A stretch of 64,000 bases of DNA from Liolophura sinensis. Taxonomy: Eukaryota; Mollusca; Polyplacophora; Chitonida; Chitonidae. Where the stretch lies: NCBI RefSeq assembly GCF_032854445.1, contig NC_088303.1:26205265-26269264 (forward strand). The letters run 5' to 3'. Shown here one piece after another: positions 1 to 10,431 of the stretch (the stretch's first letter is position 1; the number at the start of each line of letters is the position of its first letter). A program made the translations under genes and the position numbers. Below the pieces are notes generated by a model that searched no databases, was not told the origin of the DNA, and saw nothing but the letters and a program-made list of their open reading frames with translations.

Positions 1-469
1 TTGCGTCAGAGGCATACTTCTTCTGACGTGTGTTCCCCCAGTAGCCTGAGTCTCAAATATACACAGTTTGCATCATATGACTCAGCAACGAGATGCACAG
101 AGACTTCCTGTGCACCAGACAGAGCACTATTTCCCTCATCTTCATCTAACATACAACACAAATAGGAAACGTGCTTTTCTCATAGTGGCTCTCATTATAA
201 CTATGCAGGGCAATATATCTGCAACCGTCACAATGTGGGATACATACGCAAACATTAAGTCTGGGAAATCAGTCGACATCACATCAGCATGACACAACAT
301 TAGAGGCTAATATACTACACTAAGTGTACATGTACCGTCTGGACCATTTGGTAACAGGAAATACACAAAATTGTGGGCTTTTTTTTTTCAATCATAAGCC
401 AAAAAGTACAGTATAATACATGTATGTAGACATGTGAATAAATACTTTTTGGTTAAAACTATGAATAGA
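1..469. other. No firm gene; two short open frames on opposite strands
   Basis: The first ~200 bases are open for about 55 codons on both strands, with no supporting splice signals or family match. The minus frame is acidic and ends near base 6. It could be part of an exon cut by the window edge, but stretches this long occur by chance in such DNA. A poly-T run lies at 370-380. Nothing else is recognisable. Confidence 0.3.
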
Positions 470-708
470 GGGCCATTGTGGCAGAGTGGTTTGTGTGTTA
501 GTGCAGTAGAATGACTGAAAAGCCACTCAACAATGTGACTGGCTTCCTCTCTGGTAGCGTGTGAGAAAATCTGCCAGAAAACCTGAGGAAGGGTGTGGTT
601 TTCCCCTGGGCTCTGCCCCTCCTACCATAATGCTAGCCGCCATAGTACAAGTGAAGTATTTTTGAGTATGGCGTAAAAGCACCAATCAAATAAATAAAGA
701 AATAAAAC
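470..708 (+). repeat. SINE family 1 copy, head to the left, diverged
   Basis: It matches the conserved order seen in intact copies elsewhere in the window (49560-49830): a degenerate tRNA-like head, the word GGCTTCCTCTC, a CCTACCATAATGCTAGCCGC segment, then the AAGTGAAGTATTTTTGAGTA tail and an AATCAAATAAATAAA end. The head is strongly mutated, so the copy is old. Confidence 0.8.
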
Positions 709-1186
709 AATGACAATGTATGTATGCTTGGGGTTTAATACTCAATGACAATGCAATCCACAAATACAGAAAATTACATGTACCCGTACTGATATTGTAT
801 TTCCTTGTTAAATGGATGTTCTTTCCAGACTTGATATATGATATAGCCCATACTAATTTTCCTTCCTTAGTCTTTTCATATACATGTATATGATCAAAAG
901 TTTAATTTGAAAGGTCAAGGCACGATGACTTACAATACACATACATTTAATGTTATTAGATGAGCTGAAATTAAAATCTATCTACATGTAGATCCAAAAA
1001 TAATTCAGTCACATTGTGCGGTTCCCATACTGAGAAAGTATAAAGGTTTTCTGATTCTGAATGCAATGTAGAAGTATCCAGCTACACTACTGGATGAGAA
1101 GATGCCATGTACTTGGAGACACCTTCTGAAGAAAGGTTTGCACAAGTGAAATCCAGATGTAATGGTTCCTGACTGTCAGACAAATA

Positions 1187-1311
1187 CTACATTGATGTGT
1201 TTAAATCGACTTCTCCATGAAAAGACTGTGGTATATCATCAGGATCTATGTTTGGGTGTCGGGAAAGTTGCGCAGTTTTCTGACCTCCCCACTTCCCCAC
1301 CCCGAGCCTGA
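1187..1311 (-). CDS. Candidate terminal exon of an unidentified minus-strand gene
   Basis: A good acceptor (TCTGCCCACAG) lies just above 1311. Two minus frames are open. The one continuing upstream to about 1460 ends PNIDPDDIPQSFHGEVDLN.. and stops at 1187. The phase-0 frame, which would fit the candidate exon at 1949-2004, ends ..EVRKLRNFPDTQT and stops near 1249. I cannot choose between them and recognise neither. The plus strand also carries an open frame with a GTAAGT donor at 1329, so the strand itself is not certain. Confidence 0.2.
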
Positions 1312-1948
1312 CTGTGGGCAGATAAGGTAAGTGTTCTACAAGTAAGAATTCAGATTTCTCAAGTGTTTGTGACTGTGAATATTGTTGTATAGGCCCTTCA
1401 TTCACCTCACCAGGGTTTGATCCCATTGAATGATTTGGACACCCTTTTGGATCGCCAAGGTGTCAGTGTCACTATTTTCATAAATAACATGTGTAAATAA
1501 CAGACAACCATAAAAAAACCTACTGGTACAATGCAGCAGTGTCATGAAAGAAGACAGGAAAGCTTGACAGTTTTGTAGCATTAGCATTTGACTTTATCTA
1601 TACTACACGGATATCCCAGCTATAAGTGAAGCTGACCAATAAGCCAGATTCGCATTTCACATAGCGCGCTACAACACTCATCACAACAATGCAGTCGTGG
1701 TCCACAGAGCACTCACAGACAATGGCCTTTTAAGTTTAAGGCTTCAAATGCTTTCTATGGCCCAACAAAATGACAACATTTTAAAGTAGCATTTTCTACT
1801 TGGTATTTTGAATTTATCTGTTGTTTTTGTTACAAGTTACAGCAAATTGGAATACAATGTATAATTCAAATGAAACAGATATTTAATTTAGTAAGCTAAA
1901 ACTGCAGCTAGGTATGCAGTGTCCAGTGAAAATTAGCACCCAACTTAC

Positions 1949-2004
1949 ATCTACTGCAAGATCTCGGGATATTTTGACAAAAAACTCCCAAACAAATGGC
2001 AGCC
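1949..2004 (-). CDS. Candidate internal exon of an unidentified minus-strand gene
   Basis: The 56-base stretch is bounded by an AG after a pyrimidine-rich tract (GGCTTTTCCAAG) and a near-consensus donor GAT|GTAAGTTG. It reads LPFVWEFFVKISRDLAVD in one frame, which looks like an amphipathic protein segment. No family was recognised. It may belong with the candidate exons at 3595-3642, 8841-8889 and 9955-10003, but the joins are unproven. Confidence 0.25.
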
Positions 2005-2767
2005 CTTGGAAAAGCCAATGTGGCTTATATGTACATGTATTAAGGTCTTCCAACCCAGGTTCTTATCTACAGGTACTATTTTAGTGTATATCCAAGCATC
2101 TCTAAGTGTAATCTGTCCTCAAATGTTCTACTGGGAGGTCTTCTCCACAGAACATAAGTGAGGTGTGATTGCCAAATAGATCAATACAAAACAATCCTTA
2201 GCACAGATATGCACATGACTGTATCAGCAGAAGAGTGAATCTTTTTACTGGTGAGCATTTCTATAGACAACCCATTTTCTTGCCAAATCTTTTAATTTCT
2301 ATTTCACTAGACATGTAAAAGTTTTGCCATGAGCTAAGATGAATAGATAAATAAAAAAAGAAATTAATAACCAATGAAATATGTAAATCTTATATCAGTA
2401 CAATCAACGTATCTTGATTCTGTCAACTTATTATAGTACATCCATCACTTCACTTAAGCCACATTTTAGTTCTCATGTAGTAATCTTCTCTGTAGTATTC
2501 TGCCTAAAACTGAGATTGTTCAATGATATTCAATAATGATTTTCCGATAAAGTCTCCATTCTTTCGGGAGAGCTCTAGCACTAGATACATATAAATGCAC
2601 TCTCATCCCTTTCAATTTCTACCTTGATAATAAAAATATGACATCACTTCTGTCTGGTACATTTAGTCTCATTAGATGTCTGCATCAAAGTAAAAAAAAA
2701 AACAACAAGGAAGAGAAAAACTGAGGGGATTTGACCTTGTTTGACTAGTCAAATAGTCAACATATCT

Positions 2768-2885
2768 ATGAGAACTATGTGGTGTAGAAAAATAATTTGC
2801 ACAGTTTTATGAAGCCTTCATCTTCAGTGATATAAACAAATCATTTTAATAATAAATTCCACATTGAAAATTTACAGTATTTTAT
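2768..2885. repeat. Partial copy of MITE-like family A
   Basis: It shares the core GTGTAGAAAAATAATTTGCA and the following CAGTTTTATGAAGCCTTCATC segment with the copies at 13655-13872 and 40269-40473. Only the right end (AATTTACAGTA) is preserved. Confidence 0.6.
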
Positions 2886-2891
2886 ACTGGT

Positions 2892-3075
2892 CAGTATCTA
2901 CATGTATTCACTTTCTCCTTGCTGCATACTGACTTAAAGGGAAACAGAATTATCATTATCTACATGTATTCACTTTCTCCTTGCTGCATACTGACAAAGG
3001 GAAACAGAATTATCAGTATCTACATGTATTCACTTTCTCCTTGCTGCATACTGACTTAGAGGGAAACAGAATTAT
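2892..3075. repeat. Three-copy tandem repeat, period 60-62 bp
   Basis: Three near-identical units each contain CTACATGTATTCACTTTCTC, TTGCTGCATACTGAC and GGGAAACAGAATTAT. Unit starts at 2896, 2958 and 3018 differ only by small changes, so the duplication is recent. Confidence 0.9.
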
Positions 3076-3594
3076 ATCCAATAGCCTCTTTTGACAGATA
3101 GGCAAAACAAGCTGAATTTTTTGTATGGTGCATTTATTCGACCGTGACCAAAGGCCACAAGATTTCACCCAGGAAACACTCTCTCCAACTTTTACTGTGC
3201 ATTTGACAGACTTTTTCACTGATACATCAGAGAGTTGATTTTATAATGATAGGCGCTCTTAGACTTGATTGTTATCACTGCTAATACAAGACATAATTCA
3301 GGTCATGTATATCATTTCAGGACAGAAGGAAACAGTAAGACAGGAGACCCTCGAGCATGATTATAACAGTCAAGAATGATAATATCTATTAACATTTACA
3401 GGTATTGAGAATGAGTTAACTCAAGCATATAATGTACATAGTTCATTGGCTCAATGCATGACCAAACAACTCTCTGACAGCCAGCCAACATTGTGAAAAT
3501 AATGAAAGAAAACCTACTGCCTGTACTAAAGTCCTTATGCAAATAGAGTAGGCACTGGAGGCATGCAGGAAATGGAAAATAGTAGGACTTCTAC

Positions 3595-3642
3595 CTCGTC
3601 AGTGACAATGGTCTGCTTAATTTCCTGTTGCCAGTAACCTTT
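3595..3642 (-). CDS. Candidate 48-base internal exon, unidentified gene
   Basis: A minus-strand segment flanked by TTCAG and GAG|GTAGAA is exactly 16 codons in phase 0: KGYWQQEIKQTIVTDE. The composition is protein-like and both phases are clean. The product is not recognised. Chance cannot be excluded at this length. Confidence 0.22.
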
Positions 3643-4071
3643 CTGAACTTTACAATTCATTGACGCTAAAGCACTTAGCAATAGAACTTCTTGTGATGCA
3701 ACAATCTTTTTGTAATTTTTTTTTTCTTACTTTAGCGCCACTTTCATGGTCAGAAATGCATGTATTCTAGAGAGAATCAAATACAGAAACATACCTGACC
3801 AAAAGCGTATCTTTTTCTTGTTCAAATTGTCATAGATTAAATTGGAAAAAAGGAAGACAGCATTCCTATCCTCTTGTAAATGTTTCTCTTTCATCGCAGT
3901 TAAATCCATTTTGTCCTTAAAGAGAATTAGAATTTGGATGTCCAAAATACAACCTTTCCAACATTTCCAAAAATAAAACAAAGAAAACCATAAATCACAG
4001 GAAATCATGTTACTTAGTTTGGTTTCATATAGATTGTTTTAATGGCCAGTCATGGTGTGTATCAAAGGCAG

Positions 4072-4808
4072 TACTGGTACCTCCAGATTGAATGGAGAAA
4101 TGTAGCAATCAGAAGTGCAATGATTGCACTACTGGTACATCCAGTTTGAATGGAGAAATGTAGCAATCAGAAGTGCACTGATTGCAATAATGGTACCTCC
4201 AGTTTGAATGGAGAAATGTAGCAATCAGAAGTGCACTGATTGCACTACTGGTACCTCCAGTTTGAATGGAGAAATGTAGCAATCAGAAGTGCAATGATTG
4301 CACTAATGGTACCTCCAGTTTGAATGGAGAAATGTAGCAATCAGAAGTGCACTGATTGCACTAATGGTAACTCCAGTTTGAATGGAGAAATGTAGCAATC
4401 AGAAGTGCACTGATTGCACTCCTGGTATCTCCAGTTTGAATGGAGAAATGTAGCAATCAGAAGTGTATGGATTGCACTAATGGTACCTCCAGTTTGAATG
4501 GAGAAATGTAGCAATCAGAAGTGCACTGACTGCAATAATGGTACCTCCAGTTTGAATGGAGAAATGTAGTAATCAGAAGTGAACTGATTGCACTACTGGT
4601 ACATCCAGTTTGAATGGAGAAATGCAGCAATCAGAAGAGCATGGATTTCACTACTGGTACCTCCAGTTTGAATGGAGAAATGTTACAATCAGAAGTGCAC
4701 TGATTGCACAACTGGTACATCCAGTTTGAATGGAGAAAGCAAACAGAAGTACATTGACTGCACAACTGGTACCACCAGTTTGAATGGAAAAATGTAGCAA
4801 TCAGAAGA
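4072..4808. repeat. Minisatellite, 58-bp unit, about 12.7 copies
   Basis: The first exact period is 58 (ACTGGTAC at 4073 and again at 4131). The unit contains GGTACCTCCAGTTTGAATGG, GAGAAATGTAGCAATCAGAA and GTGCACTGATTGCAC. Copies are 85-97 percent alike by eye, decaying toward the right edge. On the minus strand nearly every unit contains CTGGAGGTACCAGT, a perfect-looking 5' splice site. Confidence 0.95.
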
Positions 4809-5027
4809 GAATACATTGTACATGACAATTCATCATAGCATGACATAGGAGTACCTGAATGGGAGTAATTATGACAATCATTATCCAATTGTGATTAAAC
4901 TTCAGCATGCACAAGTTTACATTATAGGGAAGATGTATGCCAAGTTTCAAAGAAATAAGTTCATGGACAAAATCTGAATATATGGAAAGGTGTTACACAA
5001 AGTCCTAAATGGTCCTAATTATGAACA

Positions 5028-5112
5028 TAATTTATTTTATTTATTTATTTGATTGGTGTTTTACGCCGTACTCAAGAATATTTCACTTATATGGCAGCGA
5101 CCAGCATTACGT
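5028..5112 (-). repeat. SINE family 1 tail fragment
   Basis: It carries the TTATTTATTTATTTGATTGG end, then TGTTTTACGCCGTACTCAAG and AATATTTCACTTATATG, which is the family tail in reverse orientation. The head is missing. Confidence 0.85.
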
Positions 5113-5202
5113 TAAAGAAAGTGAAGTTGATCTGGTTCTTCTGAAATTGTCTCTGGAAGGTACTTTATATGATGAAGAAAACTCTACCTTACTTTTATCA
5201 AT

Positions 5203-5250
5203 TTATTTATTTATTCACTCTCCATACTTGACAATATTTCACTTAAAGTG
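5203..5250 (-). repeat. Degenerate SINE family 1 tail
   Basis: TTTATTTATTTATTCACTCT followed by CCATACTTGACAATATTTCA is a second, more mutated copy of the same tail, about 95 bases after the first fragment. Confidence 0.5.
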
Positions 5251-6494
5251 AAAGACATGACTAATGTTTATGTCCACTGAAAGACAACTTTCTTAAACCA
5301 GCATTAAATATTTTTTTAAAATTTTTTTCAACCCAGTAAAAGTTTAGTGAAACTTTGTCTTGACAAAGCTTCAGCATGTCTCCATTAGCAAGGGCAAGGT
5401 GACGTAATGTTTACTTAGCTCTCTAATGTTGAAGGTATTTTGTGTATAGTAGTCTAAGCAGTAGCCTACGGCAAATAAAAGTTATGGATTCCATCGATGA
5501 AGGCACAAGTGATAAATGTAGTTTTCTCGGAAAATGGACAGACTAGAAGAATATGTCTTCCACTGTTTGAACTCTTGATACAGCAGGCCTATTATATCAT
5601 TTATAAGGAACTCTAGCCATCCAGATGCACGGCCGGGGCATTCCTCGTTAAGGTGGTAGCCTTAGGAGGGATTATGCTGGTGATTTTGACCCCAGTCAAA
5701 TGTTTACAAAAATTACAATAGGACTGTTGTAGAACTAGATTCAGACTGAATTCTGAAACAAATGGCAATAAATTTAAGTACCATTGATGCTGATCTAGGC
5801 ATTTGACTGTTGCTGGATTTTATGCTTCAATTTTGTAGCACGGGTGCCAGAGAAAGCACCTTGGCTTGATCACTGCGGTTCAGTAATTTTACTGTATATT
5901 ATAAAATAAAACAGGAAAAAACATCCCTTGTATATGAGAAAGATGAAGGAGCAAACTTTAAATTCTTCAGTTGTAATAAATTCAGAGAAAAAAAAAATCA
6001 TATTATAAGATTTTTAATGAATTTCAAGTGTCTCATTGCCATAAACCTTTGGCTTCCCTAATGAATTCTGCTCTGACTCTAAAACTTGTTATTTAGAAAA
6101 TGCTGATTAAATGCTTAAATGAACAACAAAAAATGTATTTGGGGAGAAGAATGTGCTTTGCGCCGAGGAGGTATGCTACTGTCTGATATACTTTGTGATA
6201 TCATCGTTAAATATTACACAGCTTGTAAATCACCTGATTTTATGTCTGTGGTGGGCCGTACCTGATGCAGACCTGCCCCACAACACTTTGTCAAATGATC
6301 CTTCGGCTACATGTAACTAAATCATTGTAAACAATCTCAAAATGATGTCTTATGCAGTAGTTCTGTGTTATCAAACGTCACTTGATGGAGTGAATAGGTA
6401 AAGGCTACATCATAACTTAGGCCGCTCAACCTGACAGCAATGTGTTTGATTGGATAAAATTCTCCAAATGCTGCCTCGACTCACACCAGCCATT
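5251..6494. other. Gene-free stretch, nothing recognised
   Basis: AT-rich sequence with a more GC-rich island at 5630-5690. A 20-codon plus ORF begins with ATG at about 5485 and ends in TAG, without family support. A minus segment at 6260-6310 has donor-like CAG|GT words but no convincing exon. Confidence 0.4.
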
Positions 6495-6845
6495 TGAGTG
6501 AGTGAGTGAGTGAGTGAGTGCTTGAGGTTTGTCGTCGTACTTAACAATTTTTCAGTCATATGCAGACGAATTAACCCCTAAGAGTGCATGTAATGTGCCT
6601 CTTTGTTGCAAGACGGACTTTCACCGCTCTATTATCTAGTGCTGCTTCACTGAGATGCCTTACCGAAGGCAAGTATGCCACCCGCCCGAGCCATTATACT
6701 GATACGGGTCAACAATTCATTGCACTATCCCCTTCATGCTGAACGCCAAGTGAGGAAGTTAGAATTTCCTCTTTTAAGGTCTTAGGTGTGACTCGATTCA
6801 GGATTGACCCTGGATCTACCGCTCACCGAAGTGGATGCAGCATTG
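6495..6845 (-). repeat. SINE family 2 copy, reverse orientation, head damaged
   Basis: It begins with (GTGA)n, continues CTTGAGGTTTGTCGTCGTAC and TTAACAATTTTTCAGTCATA, and ends GGATCTACCGCTCACCGAAG. This is the reverse of the intact copy at 59736-60093. The tRNA-like head is mutated and cut short. Confidence 0.85.
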
Positions 6846-6929
6846 TTATTTTGTTCTACATGTTATTCAGCGAAATCTTATTAAAATAATCACATGTGAT
6901 AGTTTTTAGAAAGTCTGAGTATCCTGCTT

Positions 6930-7035
6930 TCGATTGAAAGTGACCATTACGCTGGGAGAAAACCGGGCAGAGCTGTGGGAAAATTATGACTACCCACAGG
7001 TTGCTGGCAGTTTGCAGTACATTTCTTATAAATGG
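6930..7035 (-). repeat. SINE family 1 relic, middle segment
   Basis: It retains GAAAACCGGGCAGAGC and CCACAGGTTGCTGGCAG, the central part of family 1, but no clear ends. Protein-like open frames here come from the repeat. Confidence 0.6.
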
Positions 7036-7868
7036 AGGTTTGTGATGAACATGCGAAGTTTGCACTGAAATGCCTGGAAAGGTTCTTCATTTCACATGTA
7101 CAGAAACAGAGGAGGATTTCAAGTTTTCAACCACTCAAAATCTTGATCTTGTGAGATAAAAAATATACACTGCTTACTGGCACATCTCAACGATCACAAA
7201 AGACATTCCTGCAATGGGTGGAACGAATTGCTAAAGTTCACACACACTAGATTGCTATACATATAATTGTATGTTACACGTAAGACACCTCCTTTATACT
7301 AGCTGATAGATAGCAAAACAATACTAACTGCAACAAGAAAACCACAACTGCAGCCAATGTTACATTTCCAAGGGATGACTACAATGAAGATGCAGGTCGT
7401 AGTGGTACAAGCATGAATCACACAACCAAACAAATAAACAGCCTACAACACATTTTCAATAAACTACACATAAAGTTTTGTTCCTATGACTGTCAAACCA
7501 GGAAGGTCACAGATTAGTCACATGTAAAAACATACTATGTATTACAACAAAACACTGTGCATTTAATTTAAATTTAATTTAATTTACACGGCAACTAGTG
7601 ACATTCAAAACAGTTAAACTAAGCCTAATTTCAGAGCTTGTGGTTTATTATAAGGCAAGGTAATACAAGACGTGAATTATGTACACTGCTCATGCCATAA
7701 GAAAATCAGTTTTGTTTTTCTGAAAACTAGGTTTATTAAAAATTCATGTTTTGTATTTAAAATACGACATGAACATACAGATGTATATTTCAAATTTATA
7801 GACACTTTGGTCATTCTAAGACCATGAAATGACTTAAAATTTATATGGTGACTAAGATGTGCTTTTTC
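7036..7868. other. Gene-free AT-rich stretch
   Basis: It holds a short ATTTAATTT direct repeat at 7560-7585. No exon signals or repeat family were recognised. Confidence 0.4.
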
Positions 7869-7960
7869 CAGGATTCTGAGAGTTCTATTGATCTTAAAAA
7901 GGTGTTCTGATGTTTGTGATGGAAAAACTTAAACTTTCACCACAAAAGTTATGCATATAT
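7869..7960. repeat. MITE-like family C fragment
   Basis: It shares GATTCTGAGAGTTCTATTGA and TCTTAAAAAGGTGTT with 47395-47575, followed by a CTTAAACTTTC segment also found near 43385. Ends are not defined. Confidence 0.45.
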
Positions 7961-8840
7961 TTCATGACATTCATTTGCATTTCCTAATCTTCTTTCTATT
8001 TCTCAGCACATGTTTAACATACTGGGTACCATTTTTCTTCGTAACAATATTTAAAAGGTTCTTATCAGTAAACCTTGACACTACAGTAAAAACTAGGAAC
8101 AATGATGTGTTGATACAGGAAGGGCGAGGGAGTAAAGAATGAAATCTACATCTCAATCTATGCATATATATGCCGTATATATACTATCACCACTAAGTGA
8201 TGCCCTCTAGGTTTATAACAAACCTGTTCTGGGCACTGGTACATACACTGTCAATTTTTATCAGAATATTTGATCCAGTATGTCTATGGCTATCATGAAA
8301 AGTCAGGTATGGGTACTAGTAAGTTATAATTAACATTTAAAAGAATCCGCCCAAAAGCTAGCCTTCATTTTGGTGCAGGTACACTAAAACCTTCATTTCA
8401 GTTTTCACTATCAATTCTGGGGTACTTCAAATATAGCATAAATCTATTTATAGTTAAATTCAGTAGATATGAGTTTGACTAAATTGCCAGTATACAGGAA
8501 TATGTTATACATGTACAATATGCACACCAACAGCCTTTCTGCTTATTTTAAAGTGTCCACTTCATTCCTTGGTTAAGGTTAACGTACATATACATTGTAT
8601 GACTTTGATTTAGGGTGCAGTCATAAGCAAGGGCAAAGTCTGGATGGAAGTGCATCCATTGTGAGCTGCATGTGTACAAATGGAAAATCAGGTCAATGTT
8701 CTACCAACTTTTACAGCATTGCATTCTCATCTAAATTGTTGTGAACCCCAACATCACAAAGTTGTCAACATACTGAAAACCCCACAAAAAACACCCCAGA
8801 AACCAGGGCAGTTAGGTGAAAAAGACTTGTGAGTACTTAC

Positions 8841-8889
8841 TCAGAGAGGTGACGCGGAGTCGTATAAACTGCACCATCCGCTGAGTACT
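8841..8889 (-). CDS. Candidate exon 2 of an unidentified minus-strand gene
   Basis: A strong donor (CTCTGA|GTAAGT) ends this stretch. Using the acceptor GTTGAG above 8889, the 49 bases read YSADGAVYTTPRHLS and fit the phase left by the candidate first exon at 9955-10003 (joined codon CAG). The segment loosely recalls winged-helix DGKxYxTP motifs, but no family was assigned. An alternative acceptor after 8913 would give another frame. Confidence 0.3.
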
Positions 8890-8999
8890 CTCAACCCCAC
8901 ACAAGCTTTTGCACTGTTAAAGAAGTAATATATGACTAAGTTGAGCATATTACTAGGCTATGAGGTGTTTTCCGCACAGGCATACCAGGCTGTGATTCA

Positions 9000-9950
9000 G
9001 TAAACAGAAACTAGCAGCATGACTAAACACAGCTACGGGATCTCAGAAGAGCTGCTATGAGTCAGGGATTAGGCGGCTTGGGCTAAATTTAATCTGCATG
9101 CCTGGCAATGCAGGCCAGTACTGTGTTTTGGGAAAGATGGTAACACCAGCCTACTGCCTGTACATGTGATTACACATATAGTATACATCAATTTCAGTCC
9201 ATATAGGGCTGAGCACATATTTATACACAATACAAAACACATTCACACATTATATAATGGTCTAAAGGCTGAGAGCCACTGCAATATGGAATAGATGGTG
9301 AATCTCTACATGTAAGTGTACATGCAGGACTAAGAAATTTAACTGACAGCTGTTTCACGCATTGGCTAATACACCTGACCTCAATAAACTTATCTTATTT
9401 ATGGCAATATTCATTAAAAACAAGTTAACAAATCTGACACAGTATCACACAAAAATATTCCACTTCAAAGCAATAAAAGACATGAATTGAGCTTATATAT
9501 GCACACTGGCAGCCAGAAAGATAAAAGCATTATTATACACAGTAAACACCAAAGATTACGATCATGTGATGGTAAAAAAATTAACAAAAACTGCCAATAA
9601 TCTATGGAACTGAAATTATTGATCTTCATGAATTGAAGTCCCTATCTACATAAAAGCATTTGAGGTATTTATTCTCATCTGACATTTTATTCACTTTCTA
9701 GACGCATTCATAATCTATTAACGCAGACCCCCCCCCCACCCCCCCCCCAAAAAAAAAACAGGATGTGTTGCTCATGTTACAAACAAGGATATGCTCCAAG
9801 CATAAAATCTTATGGGAAAGTATCCATGCACGTGTAACATACAGAACCACGACATGTACATCACTTTATAGTTAATCCTCGCATCCTTGATCCGTTAGGA
9901 AAATACGAAGCGTATTAAGATCTTGCGCTCCCTTGTGTTAGTTCACCGAC
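9000..9950. other. Intergenic or intronic stretch with C/A homopolymer
   Basis: AT-rich sequence. A run of C broken by one A, then a run of A, lies at 9728-9760 and probably marks an unstable or hard-to-assemble site. No exon was seen. Confidence 0.4.
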
Positions 9951-9954
9951 TCAC

Positions 9955-10003
9955 GACGAGTGTCGTCTTCCGTTTGTAGATTCGTAAGAAACCGCTGCTG
10001 CAT
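9955..10003 (-). CDS. Candidate first coding exon of an unidentified minus-strand gene
   Basis: A frame open from about 10070 contains ..ETDWRHFAKEMQQRFLTN. The ATG at 10003 gives MQQRFLTNLQTEDDTR before a strong donor CGTC|GTGAGT. The surroundings are CpG-rich compared with the flanks and lie just inside a CRE cluster, as expected for a promoter-proximal exon. A second frame is also open here, so the reading frame is tentative. The product is not recognised. Confidence 0.3.
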
Positions 10004-10241
10004 TTCTTTGGCAAAATGACGCCAGTCTGTCTCCAAGCTGTCATTTTTCCATCCACTACTTGTTCAAGCTAACCACAATTAAGCATGCGAGTTGTTGTTG
10101 TAATGTCATGCATCTGCTTTTCACGTGCGCGATCTACAACACTATGTTTTTGCTAACGGTGAAATAAAACATAGCAGTCAAACTGACGATTGTGTACATC
10201 TTGCAGGTTTCAACAACTGAGAGAGATTATCAATGTTTACC

Positions 10242-10345
10242 TGTTGTCAACAGCACAAATCTGGAGCTCACACGATGTCCATCGCTCCTCTTCCGCAAAT
10301 CTTTCTCCAGCTTGTTTCCATATGACCCACATCTGTCCCACCAGA
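10242..10345 (-). other. Candidate 5' UTR exon
   Basis: On the minus strand this GC-rich stretch ends in an excellent donor, CAACAG|GTAAAC, directly downstream of the CRE cluster. Its frames do not give a recognisable protein, so it is most likely a non-coding first exon of the same or an alternative transcript. Confidence 0.35.
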
Positions 10346-10394
10346 TGACGTCATGGAGGTCATAGGACGACGTTACGGTCAGAGGTTACGTCAT
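10346..10394. promoter_or_regulatory. CRE/ATF site cluster
   Basis: A consensus cAMP-response element TGACGTCA lies at 10346-10353, with GACGTTACG at about 10370 and TTACGTCAT at 10387-10394. Clustered CREs near a CpG-rich start suggest a promoter driving transcription to the left. Confidence 0.5.
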
Positions 10395-10410
10395 ACGTAA
10401 CAGGTGCTTG

Positions 10411-10430
10411 ATTAAAAGTGCACTTTTAAT
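10411..10430. repeat. Perfect 20-bp palindrome
   Basis: ATTAAAAGTG is followed directly by its exact reverse complement. It lies 17 bases from the CRE cluster and could be a protein-binding palindrome or a small cruciform. Confidence 0.9.
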
Positions 10431-10431
10431 G

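Noticed and set aside
1-175. Possible exon at the window start, open on both strands
   Set aside because: Both strands are open over the same bases and no acceptor or donor is convincing; the edge cuts off the context.
4631-4888. Cys/Trp-rich minus ORF
   Set aside because: Most of it is the translated 58-bp minisatellite. It is kept only as weak support for a possible exon edge, not as a gene.
8841-8913. MVQFIRLRV.. frame as a mitochondrial ribosomal L14-like start
   Set aside because: The similarity was a few residues only and broke at the exon end; another frame fits the neighbouring candidate exon better.
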